DNA from: Chrysemys picta bellii
Lineage: Eukaryota; Chordata; Testudines; Emydidae
DNA length: 64,000 nt
Reading direction: 5' to 3'
NCBI RefSeq assembly: GCF_011386835.1
Contig: NC_088794.1
Coordinates: 64,700,506 to 64,764,505 of the forward strand
Shown: positions 1 through 11,948 of the stretch, one piece after another
Position numbering within the stretch: the stretch's first letter is position 1
Layout: the number at the start of each line of letters is the position of its first letter
The notes under the pieces: model-generated
Database searches by the model: none
What the model saw: only the letters and a program-made list of their open reading frames with translations
Told to the model about the DNA's origin: nothing
Program-made: the position numbers and the translations under genes

Positions 1-1940
1 ATCGCTGGACTGGGTGGCTAGTGTTCCAAGACAACTCCCAAATCCAGCTCTCCTAAATGGCAAGGCAATGCATTATTGCCAGACCACCAGGCTGGCCCAA
101 CACCTTACCATGAACTTTCTGTTAGTTTATTGCTAAGGGCACATGATACAGAACACTGCTTAGTCCATTTTGCTTTGGTTAGGTACTGTATATATTTGGA
201 TAAATGATTACTCTCCATTTTTCTAACATGCAATACAATTGTAATACCTATAATGTCTTTCAAAAGTGCATCTAAAATATGTTATTGAATCAATAATTCA
301 TCTGCAATTAATTTTTAATAACATACTACACAGAAACAAAATTCCAGTTGTGACAAAATCTCATTGAAAAGCAAAAATGAAACTTGCAATGTCTGTTTAC
401 GAAGGTAAAAATTATAATGGGTTTCCATTCTCGGGGTCTAGACTCCCAGTGCGTTGCTGTTAAAAAGACCTGCAACTGAATAATCTTTGGTCCAGACTGC
501 TGAAGCGGAAGGTACAAGTAAAGGGGATCTAGAGGTGGTAGATATGAAATGAGGAAAGAAAAAAAGGGAGGGAGGGGGAGAGGAAGCTCCCTTTGTGGAA
601 TAATTCCTAATTTCTTGGAAGAAGCATCATTTCTGGGACTCTGTGTGGATCTTGTTAGCAGGGACAAGAGGAAGTGGAATAGGGGACCAGACATTCAGTG
701 GAATCATCTTTTGCTGAGGTAGCAGGCATTGCTGCAGATACCTCATTAGTAGTTAATGATGACTGAAGCACCGATTACTTATACTGGGCTCATCAGAAGA
801 TGCTAATGCACAGTCACAAGGGGAGTCAGCCAATGGCAACATGACCCCTAAAGGGGCTCTGTTACTAGTGGGGAATGGAGTGGGGTGATTTTCAGTAAGA
901 TAAGGGCTTTTCTGTCTTGAAGGGCCATAAGATTTGTGGAGCTTAAAGGCTCCTTTCCCCCTCTGAAAACATCTCCATTTCAGGGCATGACTGCTTGGGA
1001 ACTCTTTAAGATTGGTGTTACAGAGTTTCGTATCAATTCTGGCTTCTCCCCCATCTACTCTTCATGTGGGTATCTTCACAAGAAGGGATAATCTAGCATT
1101 AAACTATTAACCAGTTTAATCAGTGAGCAGTGCTTGCTGGCAAACTACTCAACGTAAACTGGCAAGCATAATTTCTAATAGCAAGTTGCTTGATCTAATA
1201 GCAAGTTGAAAGGCAGAACAAAACATCCCCAACTTCTGGTGGGGGATGGGGTAAGGGGGAAAATGGTGGGTGAGCCGGGATCTTCTGTCATAGATACCTT
1301 ATGAAACAAGAATAACATGATAGGTATTGTCTAATAGAATCAAATGGGTTAAAGTAGTTCTGCCATTGACTGCTATAATAACAAGAAAATGACCTTTTTA
1401 AAATTGAGGATAAACACACACACAGACACACACACACCCTGAAAACTCCAGGGGAACCCAAATGACTTATAAATGGTGAGAATGAGTGCTGGACCACTCT
1501 GAACTTGGAAAGAAATTCTAAATCACCATAGACTAAACCTGGGTTCATGATATGATAAAGCCCAAGCACCAGTGACTTGGAGAAAAAAGTATGTAAAGAA
1601 CTCCATGTGGCTGCTCTAAGCTTCTCCTGGTTAGGAAATTATCTCAGGCTGACTAAAAGCTTACCAAACTTGTCTTAACATTTCTCTGTCTCTGCTGAAG
1701 ATTCAGGTCTGCTACGGAGAAACTCTATGAGATGCAAACAGAAAGCCACTTAAATATAGATCTCTTGGACATAGCTTGAACTAACATATTGGTGGTCAAG
1801 TGAAAAAAACTGGATATACGCTGTTTCATACAAAAGTTGAAGGAACTTTTCAGTTCTTATTTGCTGAGATGTATCTCAGTGAAACAGGATGTGGGAAAAT
1901 ATTGGCAGGATATTAACTGGTAAAGGTGTAACTGTCAATA
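1..1940. other. Unassigned non-coding DNA
   Basis: I see no gene or recognisable transposon here. It contains a short interrupted CA microsatellite at about 1414-1439 and a 15-base direct duplication (tctaatagcaagttg) near 1172-1208. The minus-strand frames at 326-694 and 1288-1569 resemble no family I know and partly read through simple sequence. Decayed sequence from the DIRS-like relic to the right could extend into the last few hundred bases, but I cannot show it. Confidence 0.5.
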
Positions 1941-2404
1941 TTTGGGGAAGAATTTAGCCTGAGTCCACTGCAATGCTTCATCCTTAAGAAAGTTGGTGTA
2001 GTGCTGTTCTGTTTCCAAAGCCAGAAGCCACTGCTAAATCTTTTTAGCCAGATCCTCTGGACTATCTGAGCTGTGCTCAGCACAGAAAAGGGACACCACA
2101 AAGGTTCATGTCACCTTTGCAGCACCCTAATCCTGTGGCCAGTTGGGGACCAATCAGTTTTCTGGCATAAGTAAATTAGTGCATACATCTTTATAAGGAG
2201 CAAGAATCAGATTTACCATGGCAGATAGAAGTCCAGAAGAATCATGTAACTGTTTTCTTCTGAATTTACTCAGGACTTCTGCTGCCAGAGGAAAAGCAAG
2301 AAAGGTTCTCCCCAATGAAGGGAGAAAGCATCCATCACTGCTATGGTCATTTCTTGATTTCTGGAGCACAATACTTGTAACTTTTTGTTCAGGGATGTAA
2401 GAAA

Positions 2405-2665
2405 GCCCAGGAGGGGAAGTGCCCGGCCGGTGGCTCAGGGTCCAGAGGTATGGGGGCTGCCCGAAGCCGGTAGCGCTCGGGCAGCTCGGCTCTTAAACAG
2501 GGCCGAAGAGTCAGGGGAGGAGCACAGCAGCCACAGGAGGGGAAGTGCCTGGCCGGCGGCATTTTTCCCGGACATGTTTGGCTTTTTGGCAATTCCCCCC
2601 CGGATGGGGGTTTGATTACCAAAAAGCCGGACATGTCCGGGAAAAACCGGACGTATGGTAACCCT
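2405..2665. mobile_element. GC-rich palindromic interspersed insert in the DIRS-like relic
   Basis: A sharply GC-rich block separates two pieces of the DIRS-like relic. Its right part is a strong fold-back: 2562-2589 and 2619-2646 are inverted copies of 28 bases with two mismatches, each centred on a CCCGGACATGT-like core, around a 29-base spacer. A 14-base motif (caggaggggaagtg) occurs twice, near 2410 and 2535. The right edge ends in ggtaaccct. I recognise it only as a repeat type common in turtle DNA and cannot assign a superfamily. Target duplications are not clear. Confidence 0.5.
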
Positions 2666-2886
2666 AATTTACAAGGTGGTATGCCATAGGCATTAGCAAT
2701 AATGTTGTAACCATTAGATCCAAGATCTGCAGCATGGCCCTGGCCAATATCTGCTGGCAACCACATAGCTTTTTTACAAAATCCAAAGTATCTTTGAGCC
2801 ATGTTTAGTAGAGATTTTTTTAAATATTTCAGTTGTCTCATGCTTGTTAATCTGAGATTCAGGTGTAGTTTATGATTAATATAAGT

Positions 2887-3694
2887 CAGACGTGGGCAAA
2901 CTACGGCCGTGGGCCACATCCGGCTCGTGGGACCGTCTTGCCCGGCCCCTGAGCTCCCGGCCGGGGAGCCTAGTCCCCGGCCTCTCCCCCGCTGGGCAGC
3001 GTGGGGAGCGCAGCTGACTCTGGCCAGGTGTCGCGGCTGCAAGCTCCTGCTGCTGGAAAGGGGGCGGGAAGCGGGGGGGGGGGGTTGGATAAGGGAGTGG
3101 GGAGTCCTGGGGGGCAGTCAGGGAGGAGGGGGCAGTTGGATGGGGTGGAGGTTCGGGGGGGCGGGCGGTCAGGGGATGGGGAACAGGGAGGGTTGGGAGT
3201 GGGAGTTCCAGGGGGCCTGTCAGGGAGCAGGGTTGTGGATAGGGGTCGGGAGGGCAGTCAGGGGACAGGGAGCAGGGGAGGTTGGATAAGGGGGTGGGAT
3301 CCCAGGGGCCAGTTAGGGACAGGGGGTCCCGGGAGGGGGTGGTCAGGGGACAAGGAGCAGAGGGCGGTTGGATAGGGCGTGGGAGTCCCGGGGGGGCAGT
3401 CAGGGGGCTGGGGTGTGGATAGGGGTTGGGGCAGTCAGGGGACAGGGAGCAGGGGTTAGATAGGGGGCAGGGGTCCTGGGAGGGCGCGGTCAGGGGACAA
3501 GGAGCGGGGGGGGGAGAGGGGGTTGGATGGGTTGGAGGTTCTGAGGGTGACAGTCAGAGAGTGGGAAGTGGGAGGGGGCGGATAGGGGGGCGGGGGCCAG
3601 GCTGTTTGGGGAAGCACAACCTTCCCTACCCAGCCCTCCATACAGTTGCGCAAACCTGGTGTGGCCCTCGGGCCAAAAAGTTTGCTCATCCCTG
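2887..3694. mobile_element. Non-autonomous hAT transposon with G-rich minisatellite core (808 bp)
   Basis: The termini are CAGACGTGGGCAAACT on the left and, read inward from the right, CAGGGATGAGCAAACT. This is the hAT-type CAGGGGTGGGCAAACT end. A perfect 8-bp target duplication, atataagt, flanks it at 2879-2886 and 3695-3702. Between the ends, about 3060-3600 is an imperfect tandem array of G-rich units containing phrases such as cagtcaggggacaggg and gttggataggggg. There is no transposase frame; open frames in the array are a by-product of its composition. It lies inside the DIRS-like relic and is therefore younger. Confidence 0.85.
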
Positions 3695-3990
3695 ATATAA
3701 GTGATACCACATCCTGGTGGTGAGTTGAACAAATCCTTGAACTCTTCCCAGAGTCTTTCATTCTTCATAATCCAGAAATCCAGACAAGGGAGCAACTGCA
3801 CTTCAGTTCTGGCCAGATATTGAGCCAGATCCTGGCTCTTCTTCTGACTGCTTTATGATGTTCTGGTGGTTCAAAGCAGCTGTTAAGCTTGCAGCACAGC
3901 ACGCTTGCACAGGGGGAATCCTTGAGCGGTATAGAACCACCAAAGTGGATCCTGTACCACTCCTTTCCAGGGTCCCATTGCAAGGGTGAA

Positions 3991-4890
3991 AGGGATCAAA
4001 GCTGGGGTGTTACTATGTCCTGGTAACCCTTGGATGCTAAAATGCCGCCTGGGGCTGCTAGCAGTTGGACATAAATCAGAGTAGCCCTGAGGCTAATCTA
4101 ATTTATGCTGGGGACTGAACTGTCCCTGACTGGTCTCAGGATGGGGGAGCATGAAAAGCTGAAAGCCGAATTTGCGTCCCTTCCTTGTGCCAAGTTAAGC
4201 TTAACTAGAGTTGAAGATCTAGCCCATTGTATTATCTAGCTATTTTGCTATAATCATAAACATTCAATAAACACAAGTGATATTGATGTTGGCCTATAAA
4301 AATTTGCCCCCTGAGAAATCTTAGATTCATCTTTTAACTATGATATACTTCTCTGCATATTGCATCTATTAAGTCCAGGGCACATACCAGTCTTCTTTTT
4401 TCAGCAACAGTAGAATTACTTAACAAGGCAACATTCTGAATATTCTTTCTATGACTGATACAGGTATACAAAGGAGATATGCCCAGGACAGGCTCCAGTC
4501 CTCTTACAGAACATTTTTGCCTCAGGAAATCCTGAGCTTCAAATAAAACCCCTTCCCTCTTTTGTCTTGTATTTTTAGATTGCTGGCAGTTTAGCTATGA
4601 TTTTTTGCAATGATTTTTCCTGATACTGCTGAATTTGAGTGCATGCTCAAACGTTTATACAATACTGTAACTTAGCATGTTGCTTTACAGAGATTTTAAG
4701 TAGACCGATTCTGAAAAATTTACAATCTGAATTAGACAAACAGAATATGAAGAAAGATAGACTATGTAAAAAGGAGGGATGAGGTAAATAATGCAAGTCA
4801 TCACAGAGTGAGCAAATCATATGCATTCTGAGGGAGTATTTTTTAAGTATGGACTGATATCAAGAGAATGTAGTACACATTATGGATGGA
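3991..4890. other. Unassigned non-coding DNA
   Basis: AT-rich sequence without a gene. A stretch near 4050-4230 has the look of an old interspersed repeat (ctaatttatgctgggg... and ...gatctagccc), but I cannot name it. Confidence 0.4.
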
Positions 4891-4894
4891 AGTT

Positions 4895-5200
4895 CATAAT
4901 GGTAAACAAATGGAAAGAAGTGCATTTTAAAGAAGGATATGAAGGAGGAGCGTGAGGATGGTTATCAGGAAAGGGGGCTAGCTTTTCACACACAGGGAAC
5001 AGCATAAAAAAGTAGTAATGAAGGCAAGAGTGAGAAGAGATGACGAAGGGAGTCACAAGAAGAGAAGAGTGCAGGGGAGTGAAGTGGGCGGCTATCAGAG
5101 AGGAGATCCAGTGCTAGGGACTGTTGAGGTGGACAGACACATATGGGTAAGGGGAACAAAGTGGTTGAATGTGGAAGAAACAATTTATAAAATAAAAAGT
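4895..5200 (-). mobile_element. L2-type LINE 3' fragment, antisense
   Basis: The purine-rich text (gaaggatatgaaggagga..., then gggaacagcataaaa...) matches the reverse complement of the 3' part of reptile L2 elements as I know it (gaaggaggata, then gggcagcatgggagaaagca). It is highly diverged. The plus-strand frame 5018-5233 is not a gene. Confidence 0.4.
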
Positions 5201-5644
5201 GGGTTCAGTGCCTGGAAAGTGCTTGATTGGTGAACACATCCACTGAATGTATGGTTGTCAGGGTTGCAGTCACATTAGACAACAAACAAAACAACTGGAA
5301 AAGGTGTACATTGTACTCTAGGATTTAGCATACCAGAAACAGGTCGGTAAGGCTCAGAGTCCAACATCAAGAGTATCCCAGGTTGTGTACTACATAGTGA
5401 GAGATGCCTGACCAGGGCTTGAGTGTAGACTTCAATTTGATCTCCAGGCTGGAGGTGAGCATCCCAGGGAGTGACATTAAGGTTCTAATACCAGTGACCC
5501 CTTTAACCTTTGTCAGAAGCCTTTAATTTCAGGTCAGACTTACGAGAGCTAGTGAAAATGTTCTAAAGGTGTTAAAGCACCAGTGGATAGTGGAATAATT
5601 TTACCCCAAAATTTGCAGGGGACAGAGAAATTCCTGCAAGACCC

Positions 5645-6360
5645 TAGCTTATGAACAAATTCAGGCTGGAAATTAGAAGAAGGTTTCTAACCAACAAAGG
5701 GGTGAGGCTCTGGAACAGACTATCAGTAGGAGTTGCGGGTACCCACAATTTATTAGTTTTAAGAGATAGCTGGACAAATTTTTGAGTGCAACTGTATGAT
5801 AGGATTGTTTGTGATGACAGGAGGCAGGGCTTAACAGCCCTGAGACTCACTTCCAATTTATATCTTATTTTCCTAAAAGATCATGCTTTAGAGATTCAGC
5901 CAGCCACTGGCAGGGGGTCAGGAAGGGATTTCTCCACCTCCAGGGTATTCTTGGTGGTGACAGGGGTTATCTCCTACCCCAAAGCATCAGGGAGATAGAG
6001 ATAGAGCTCTGGTCTTCCCTGTCAGATGTCCTGAGGTGGTACCGAGCATTCTCTCGTTCAGGTCCTTGGCTGACTGGTTCTTGCTCACGTGCTCAGGGTC
6101 TAACTGACCGCTGTATGTGGACTCGAGAATAGTTTTCCCCCAGCTCAGACTGGTAGTGACCTTGGGGCTTTTTTGTCTTCCTCTGCAACGTATGGGTGCG
6201 AGTCACTTGCCAGGATTATCAGGGTACATCCCAATTAATCATTTCCCTGCCATTGCAGGGGCCTTGGACACAAGTGCACCTCAGTCCTTCCTATTCTCTG
6301 CCCATGGCATGTAATAGTTTAGTCTTCTGTGAGCTGTAATACTTTGGTCTGATTAGGACT
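5645..6360 (+). mobile_element. CR1 LINE 3' untranslated region, sense
   Basis: It begins with ggctggaaattagaagaagg and continues with tttctaaccaacaaagg and tctggaacag, the start of the 3' region of a CR1 subfamily common in turtles. Further landmarks follow in the expected order: cagggggtcaggaagggatt, cacgtgctcagggtctaact, a diverged ttttcccccagctcagac and ttttgtcttcctctgcaacg. It is a 5'-truncated copy with no coding capacity. Frames 5786-5998 and 6117-6314 lie inside it and are chance. Confidence 0.7.
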
Positions 6361-6379
6361 GGGATCAGTGTGTGGGTGC

Positions 6380-6502
6380 AAGAGTGACCAGATGTCCTGA
6401 TTTCATAGGGACAGTCTTGATATTTGGGGCTTTTTCTTACATAGGTGCCTATTACCTCCCATCCCCATCCTGATTTTTCACACTTGTTATCTGGTCACCC
6501 TA
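6380..6502. mobile_element. Short hAT-like MITE (123 bp)
   Basis: The left end is aagagtgaccagatgtcc. The right end, read inward, is tagggtgaccagataac, so the inverted repeat core GTGACCAGAT is exact. The 8-bp sequence gtgggtgc flanks it at 6372-6379 and 6503-6510, a perfect target duplication of hAT length. The interior is not coding. Confidence 0.75.
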
Positions 6503-6510
6503 GTGGGTGC

Positions 6511-8242
6511 TGGGTGGCTATGAGACTATGGCCTCTTTCAAAACAAGTGGCCCGGATGCTTAGTCACAGACTTTTCATTGTAGTATCAGACTCTCATTCC
6601 TCTAAGGACTCTTTTTTTTGGCCTTCTGCTTCAACTTTAAGTCAGACTTATAGTCTGTTTCTGGGGAGGCCAACCCTACCCTGATGCACCTTGCCCAGAA
6701 CCAGACTGCTCCAGGTAACATGTGAGTATACGTCACACTCAGAAGAGGAGTCATGGTCTGCTCCAAGACACCACAAGCAACTTTCCAAAAGGGGGACATC
6801 TTCCCAGTTGCATCTGAGCCACCTCTTGAACGAATCCACAAAAGAAAAGACAAATTACAAACAGAATCCTGTGAGGTGAAGACAACTGTATTCACCATAT
6901 AAAAACTTCATTTTCACTTTACATTGGAAGACAGCAAATGATAATATAATTATAAAACTAAAATATATTATTATAAAAACTAAAATATATTAAATGATAA
7001 ACATTGTAGCTACAATGTGTGTGTCTTTAAAAGAATATCAGCTCTTCAATAAACAAAAGCAAGAAAGGAATGGGCAGTTAGAATCAGTGGTTATTTAGAA
7101 TTTAACCTGAGGTGTTCCCATCACTCATGAACTGAGAACACAGACCAAGAATGGATACCTATTATAAATTACTTATTTTTGGAGAATCAGTATGTTTCTA
7201 ACTTTAGTTAATAAAATAAATAATTGTTATTATGCACATTCAGAGAATCAGTAAAATGTAGACCAAACTCTGCCCTGTCCACAAAGTAAGTAAAATTCAC
7301 ATTTTTTTTACTTTGTAATATGCCTTACCATAAAAATCAAGATTGCTTGAGGAGGAAAATGTATCACCTGAATAAATACAATATAGTTTAAAAAATAGGT
7401 AAAACTGAAATTCTCTTCTTGATATATTTCCTATACTAGCCAGTTTTCAAAGTTGGATTTTAATCATGCTGATTACAAGAAGCACCTAATTAAATACTTT
7501 TAATGAATTTCTACTGAACAACTTTGGGTGACTAACTCTTAAGCATATCAAACATATCTAGAAGAAAGACGACAACTTGATATGTTACATAATATGACAC
7601 ACTGTGCTTGTTATGTAAGCCCTTTAAATGTTAATTTTTTATTAAAAAGTTCCACCCTTCTTGTCAACATATCATTAACAGCAAAATGAGAACTAAAGTT
7701 AAAAACATTTCATTTAAAGTGCTCAAGTATAAGGTGAGGTATTGCACAACATCTAATGACACATATGGCCTGACAGAACTTGTGCTGGATAAAAATGCCA
7801 AAACAGACTACTTTCCAGGTTGTCAACTTCCAGCGACAGATATTTATTGACTAATTAAATGGTCTTGTCACATTCTTGTCTAACTAAAACTTAATGTGAA
7901 ATAACTACAACACAATTATAGTGCACAATACCTTTTAGGTGCTTCATTCATTTCTTACAGTGAAAACAAATGTGAAATTCTAAAGGTGAGTGTAACCCAA
8001 CATGTATGCATATTTTACTCACCACTGTTATGTGGGACTATTCCTTTGTATATTATTACTGGCATTTGCAACACCTGAAAGCTTGCACAGTACTTGATTT
8101 TTGCTGTTCCAAATTTAGCTATGTAGATTTTGTGAAATCATTTAAAGACAATCTAGCTTATTGTTTTCCTTAGAAGATAAAATTTGTGCCCTTTAGAGTA
8201 AAGAAGAAAAACACCTGACCTGGAAAGGTTTGGACACCATAC
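6511..8242. other. Unassigned AT-rich DNA
   Basis: No gene or repeat recognised. Frames on both strands at 6600-6900 overlap each other and resemble no known family. From about 6900 the sequence is very AT-rich. Confidence 0.5.
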
Positions 8243-9159
8243 CAGAGATGCCAACACTCCCTAATTTTTTGTAATCCTCCCAATTTTTACACGTAATTAT
8301 GAAATTACTAATTCAGTCTTAAATCTCCGAATTTTGCAAGTACATACATTCTACATATAAAAGATATGTGTGTATGTCATTCACTACCAGTCGGGTCTGA
8401 TGAACACAGCAAATAGGGTTGTAGCCATGGGGGGCATTATTCTCCACCATCCATCTAGCACATGTGCAGATCATACAGTGAATGGGTAGGGAGTGCTGCT
8501 GGATTCACTGTCCACACCACAATCTGCATGTTGTGTGCTAACTACCCTGTGTGGACCCTGCTGGACTATTGTTAACACTCTAGGTATCAACGAATCCAGC
8601 GCACCAAACCCCATTGACAATTGCTGCAGCTTGTCCCCGATCAGACCCTCACTGCACAGTCTGTGGGGGAGGAGAAGCTGGAGGGGCAGGAGGAGATGGC
8701 GGTGGCAGCACAGGTGGAGAGAGGGAATATTACAGAGCAGAGAGAAGAGGACGAGGACCTGGGAAGGAGGTTCAGGCCTAGGACTGGCCAAGGTAATTAA
8801 GGGCCCTAGGCAGCACAGGAGTGCAGCTTTCCCAGGACCAATTCTCTGATTCTGCCTGTTTGGGGGTGAGGGTTAGGGGCACAGTGGGGATGGCAGGTTC
8901 CCCCCCTTTGCCTTAGACAGGGAGAGGAGGAAGGAGAGGTCCCAGTTTTTCTGAGGCGGTGGAGGGAAGGGGAAAAGGGGGGAGAGACGTCCCAGTTTCT
9001 GCAGGGAGAGGAAAAGGGGTGGGGGAGAGAGAGGTCTAGCTTTCTAATAAGAGGAGAGGTGAGGGGAGAGGAGGTGGGGAGGAGACAGAGGTCCAAGCAA
9101 CTTCCCTAATTCTTTTCATAAACAACTCTAAAAGTCTCAGAGCAAGGTTGGCATCTCTG
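8243..9159. mobile_element. DNA transposon-like element with 13-bp inverted ends and GA-rich core (917 bp)
   Basis: The left end reads CAGAGATGCCAAC. The right end ends in GTTGGCATCTCTG, an exact 13-bp inverted repeat. The CAG-type end suggests hAT, but I do not find a clean 8-bp target duplication (the flanks ccatac and cgatac are only roughly alike). The interior changes from AT-rich on the left to a GA-rich tract at about 8640-9095 that fakes open frames on both strands. No transposase is visible. Confidence 0.6.
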
Positions 9160-11948
9160 CGATACAGGCAGGAAATCCAACTATAGTGTAGCAAAATAAG
9201 CAAATGCTTTCCCCTAGTACCACATGCTGGCTGAATACCTGAATTCTTCAGTATCAATACATCATTAGTTTTATTGGAGCCAATATTTTGGTCCTCCAGC
9301 AAACTCAGAAAAATTAAACATACTTCTCAAAAGGAATATCCTATTACTGTAAATATTTGCAAATACTGTTGCTTCCACTGTATGTTCAGTATCCTGACCA
9401 ATTATCACTTCATGAATAACAGCATGGTATTAGTGCTGAATATCAGACTGAAAAAATGAAGTAATACTATTGGCACTGACACCAAGAATTTGAAGGCTTA
9501 TTGCCTCTTCTACTTGATTGGAAGACTACTTGCACTGGCTAGTAAGAAAGCCCTCAGAAGTAGACTTTTTTAGTATTGTTTTTTCAGACATGTACAGCTC
9601 AGTACAGATAAGTTACCACCACAATAAGAGTAAGTTGAAGCAAGTTTAGAATCCTTCAGTCTATTTAGAATCAGCCTGGCAATCAGTAGTAGTTTATTTC
9701 TTATGCTATTTGGAGAAAGAAGAATTATTAACGTCATAAAACCAGCAATAATATTGAACACCACCAAGGGCTCATTTCTATTCCTACTCTGCATCACCTT
9801 AAATAAATGTGAAAAACTCAACAACAGTTGCTAACTAGGTAACCAAAACTATAGAAATTTCATCTTGTCGTTTATAGCAGCACCAGCTATCCAAGTTATC
9901 ATTCACACTCTGCATTTCCAAAATCTAATCTGGATAAAGAATTAGGTATTGAAAAATCAGAGAAAGAAGAATTGTTGAAGAAAAAGAACTGAGCAACATA
10001 TTCTAAGTTAAAAAAAAACTGGAAAAGAAAAAGGAAGTATGCTGCTGTGCATGTTCCACCTGAAGAAAAAATATTTTAACTTAGTATTTTCACAAACTTC
10101 TTAATAAACACAATCAACTATGTGGGACTATTTTGCCATCTTGACACAGATATATCTAAAGCTTTAGAAAAGTGAATAATGAGTCATGGAAAGCCTAAAA
10201 CAATGTTGTTACAGCTAAAGTGACAGGTAGTATTAAGTAGGGCATCCACGCCAATCTGCTGTTACTGCTTACCTAAGAATCTCTCTTCCTGCTAGTTTCC
10301 CTTAGTTTTGGTCTTTATCTCCCCTTTTCATCCAGAAGTTGCAGATATGGCTTATGAAGCTGACCATGACAAAAATGATATTAATTTCTTGTCGAACATG
10401 TAATAAATACATTAAAGATAATGTATTCGTTCTTTAGATTTTTTTGAAACTAGTTGATATTATTTTTGATAAAGCAAATCATTTATGTATGATGCACAAG
10501 AGACTGAAGAGAATACAGTAGTGTAAAATAAATAAGTACACGGGGGGAGTTGTTAGACTCAACAAGCATTACAATCATTTTCAATTTATGTCATTCTATG
10601 ATTCTGTGTTCTGATACAGCATACCCCATTCTTATAAATCAATGACAGTTATTCCTTTTCCTTCTCTACCTTTCTAGCAGTCATTAAAAATATCTCAATC
10701 ATTTAAAAATTCTACCTGGACTTCAATTAGGATTATGAACCTGAAAATCTTATTAGGAATGCTCACAAGTTTGATTGTCTAGAGCTTTATCAGATCCAAT
10801 CACTATTTCTCACATAGTAATATTTTTAACTTTTTAAATGTAATGTGTTGTGAATTTAGTGCTTGTAAGAGGTGTGGTGTTGACAACCCTGGGTCTGCCA
10901 GCTTCCATTTTTACCCAGAACAGATACAAAGTGAGCCGGAGCAGTGCAATTTTCACTATGTCAATATGCCTCATCCTTTACTTGGATGTAAGGGTAGTTC
11001 AATCTTCATACCTTTTCAATCACTGGCCTCTCTGCTGAGTCTGTCCATGAGGGAGCAAGCTATAACTATACTGGTGCTTTCAGGATCCTGGCCACTGAGA
11101 ACGGGAGGGGGACTGCCAAAATCATTTTATATGGGCCAACAAACAGCCATCACATGGCAACAACCATCAGTCACTATTGATCTGGGCTGGATCTGATTCA
11201 GTCACCTACAGAAGAAAAGCTTTATATCTCATGAGTAGTCCCCTAAACCATCCACCAAGAGAACTGCATTTTAATGACTCCAAAAGAATAAAAAATGAAG
11301 AACATATATTATGAGAAGTTACATTACAGTAATTAGATTCATTCTCCTAAAATAGATTACCTTGAAGAGATCAAGTAGAAGATTTCAAAATCATGGATGA
11401 CACTATTCAACCACTGAAACTTGGTATTGTTTGGGCCCCCTACCATGACTGTAACCAACTCTGAAACCAGGTGATTACACACTAAAATGCTCCTAATGGT
11501 GCAGACACTTATTCACACCACCATTTGGATTAGACTTGCTTTGAGGAAGGCTAACCACTTTGTAGTCTGCAATGTCAGGTTCTCTCCAGAGATGCAATGG
11601 CTCACTGGATATGAATCACTAGTATGATAGTTCCAATGGTGCAAATAGTCTGCCCTCTGCCATTAACAGTGGACTGGTCACTCCCTAGATGGTCTGTCTA
11701 GTCCACTTTCTGCACTCCTCTACGCAGGGATCAAGTTTCGCAGCAGTAAATTTCCTGTACAAATAATGATGTACCATTATGGAGGCCATTTGTACGCTAT
11801 TTTCACAGATATCAACCTCTTCAACAGTAGTCTATTTCATATTGCTTCAATCACTAGCAAATCTCAGAGGTAGTGTACTATGAGCATACTGCCAACTGGC
11901 CTGAGGCTGATGTGAGGGCATTGATGACCATGCAGAGATCATCTAGCT
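9160..11948. other. Unassigned AT-rich DNA
   Basis: No gene or named repeat recognised over this 2.8 kb. An isolated tattctatgattctgtg-like string near 10590 recalls a CR1 3' tail but is too short to call. The plus-strand frames at 10843-11196 and 10850-11038 have no recognisable domain. Confidence 0.5.

Larger units (their letters stand above)
2140..3990 (-). mobile_element. DIRS-like (tyrosine-recombinase class) retrotransposon relic, interrupted twice
   Basis: Read on the minus strand, a frame open from about 3852 to 3703 continues in phase at 2878-2663 once the hAT at 2887-3694 and one copy of its target duplication are ignored. It carries what looks like the end of a DIRS-type RNase H domain: ITYINH (family pattern VAYINH) followed by LLNMAQ and AMWLPADIGQGHAADL (pattern hLPGxxNxxADxLS). 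After a second, GC-rich insert, the frame at 2398-2273 reads LQVLCSRNQ and DAFSLHW, matching the linker before the tyrosine recombinase (FCSRxxD...DAFSxxW). No reverse transcriptase catalytic motif or intact recombinase is visible. The outer limits are uncertain; 1950-2270 and 3860-3990 may be further decayed parts. This is a fossil and not functional. Confidence 0.55.

Noticed and set aside
2389..3042. 217-codon minus-strand open frame as a host gene
   Set aside because: It is a mosaic: hAT end, DIRS-like relic and GC-rich insert read through in one frame. Only the middle part is biologically meaningful, as retrotransposon sequence.
2909..3695. Glycine-rich open frames on the plus strand
   Set aside because: They are translations of the G-rich array inside the hAT element.
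6602..6898. 98-codon minus-strand frame overlapping plus-strand frames
   Set aside because: No motif recognised, several overlapping frames on both strands, no repeat context.
10578..10606. CR1 3' terminal repeat (tattctatgattctgtg)
   Set aside because: Only about 17 bases match and no CR1 sequence precedes it.
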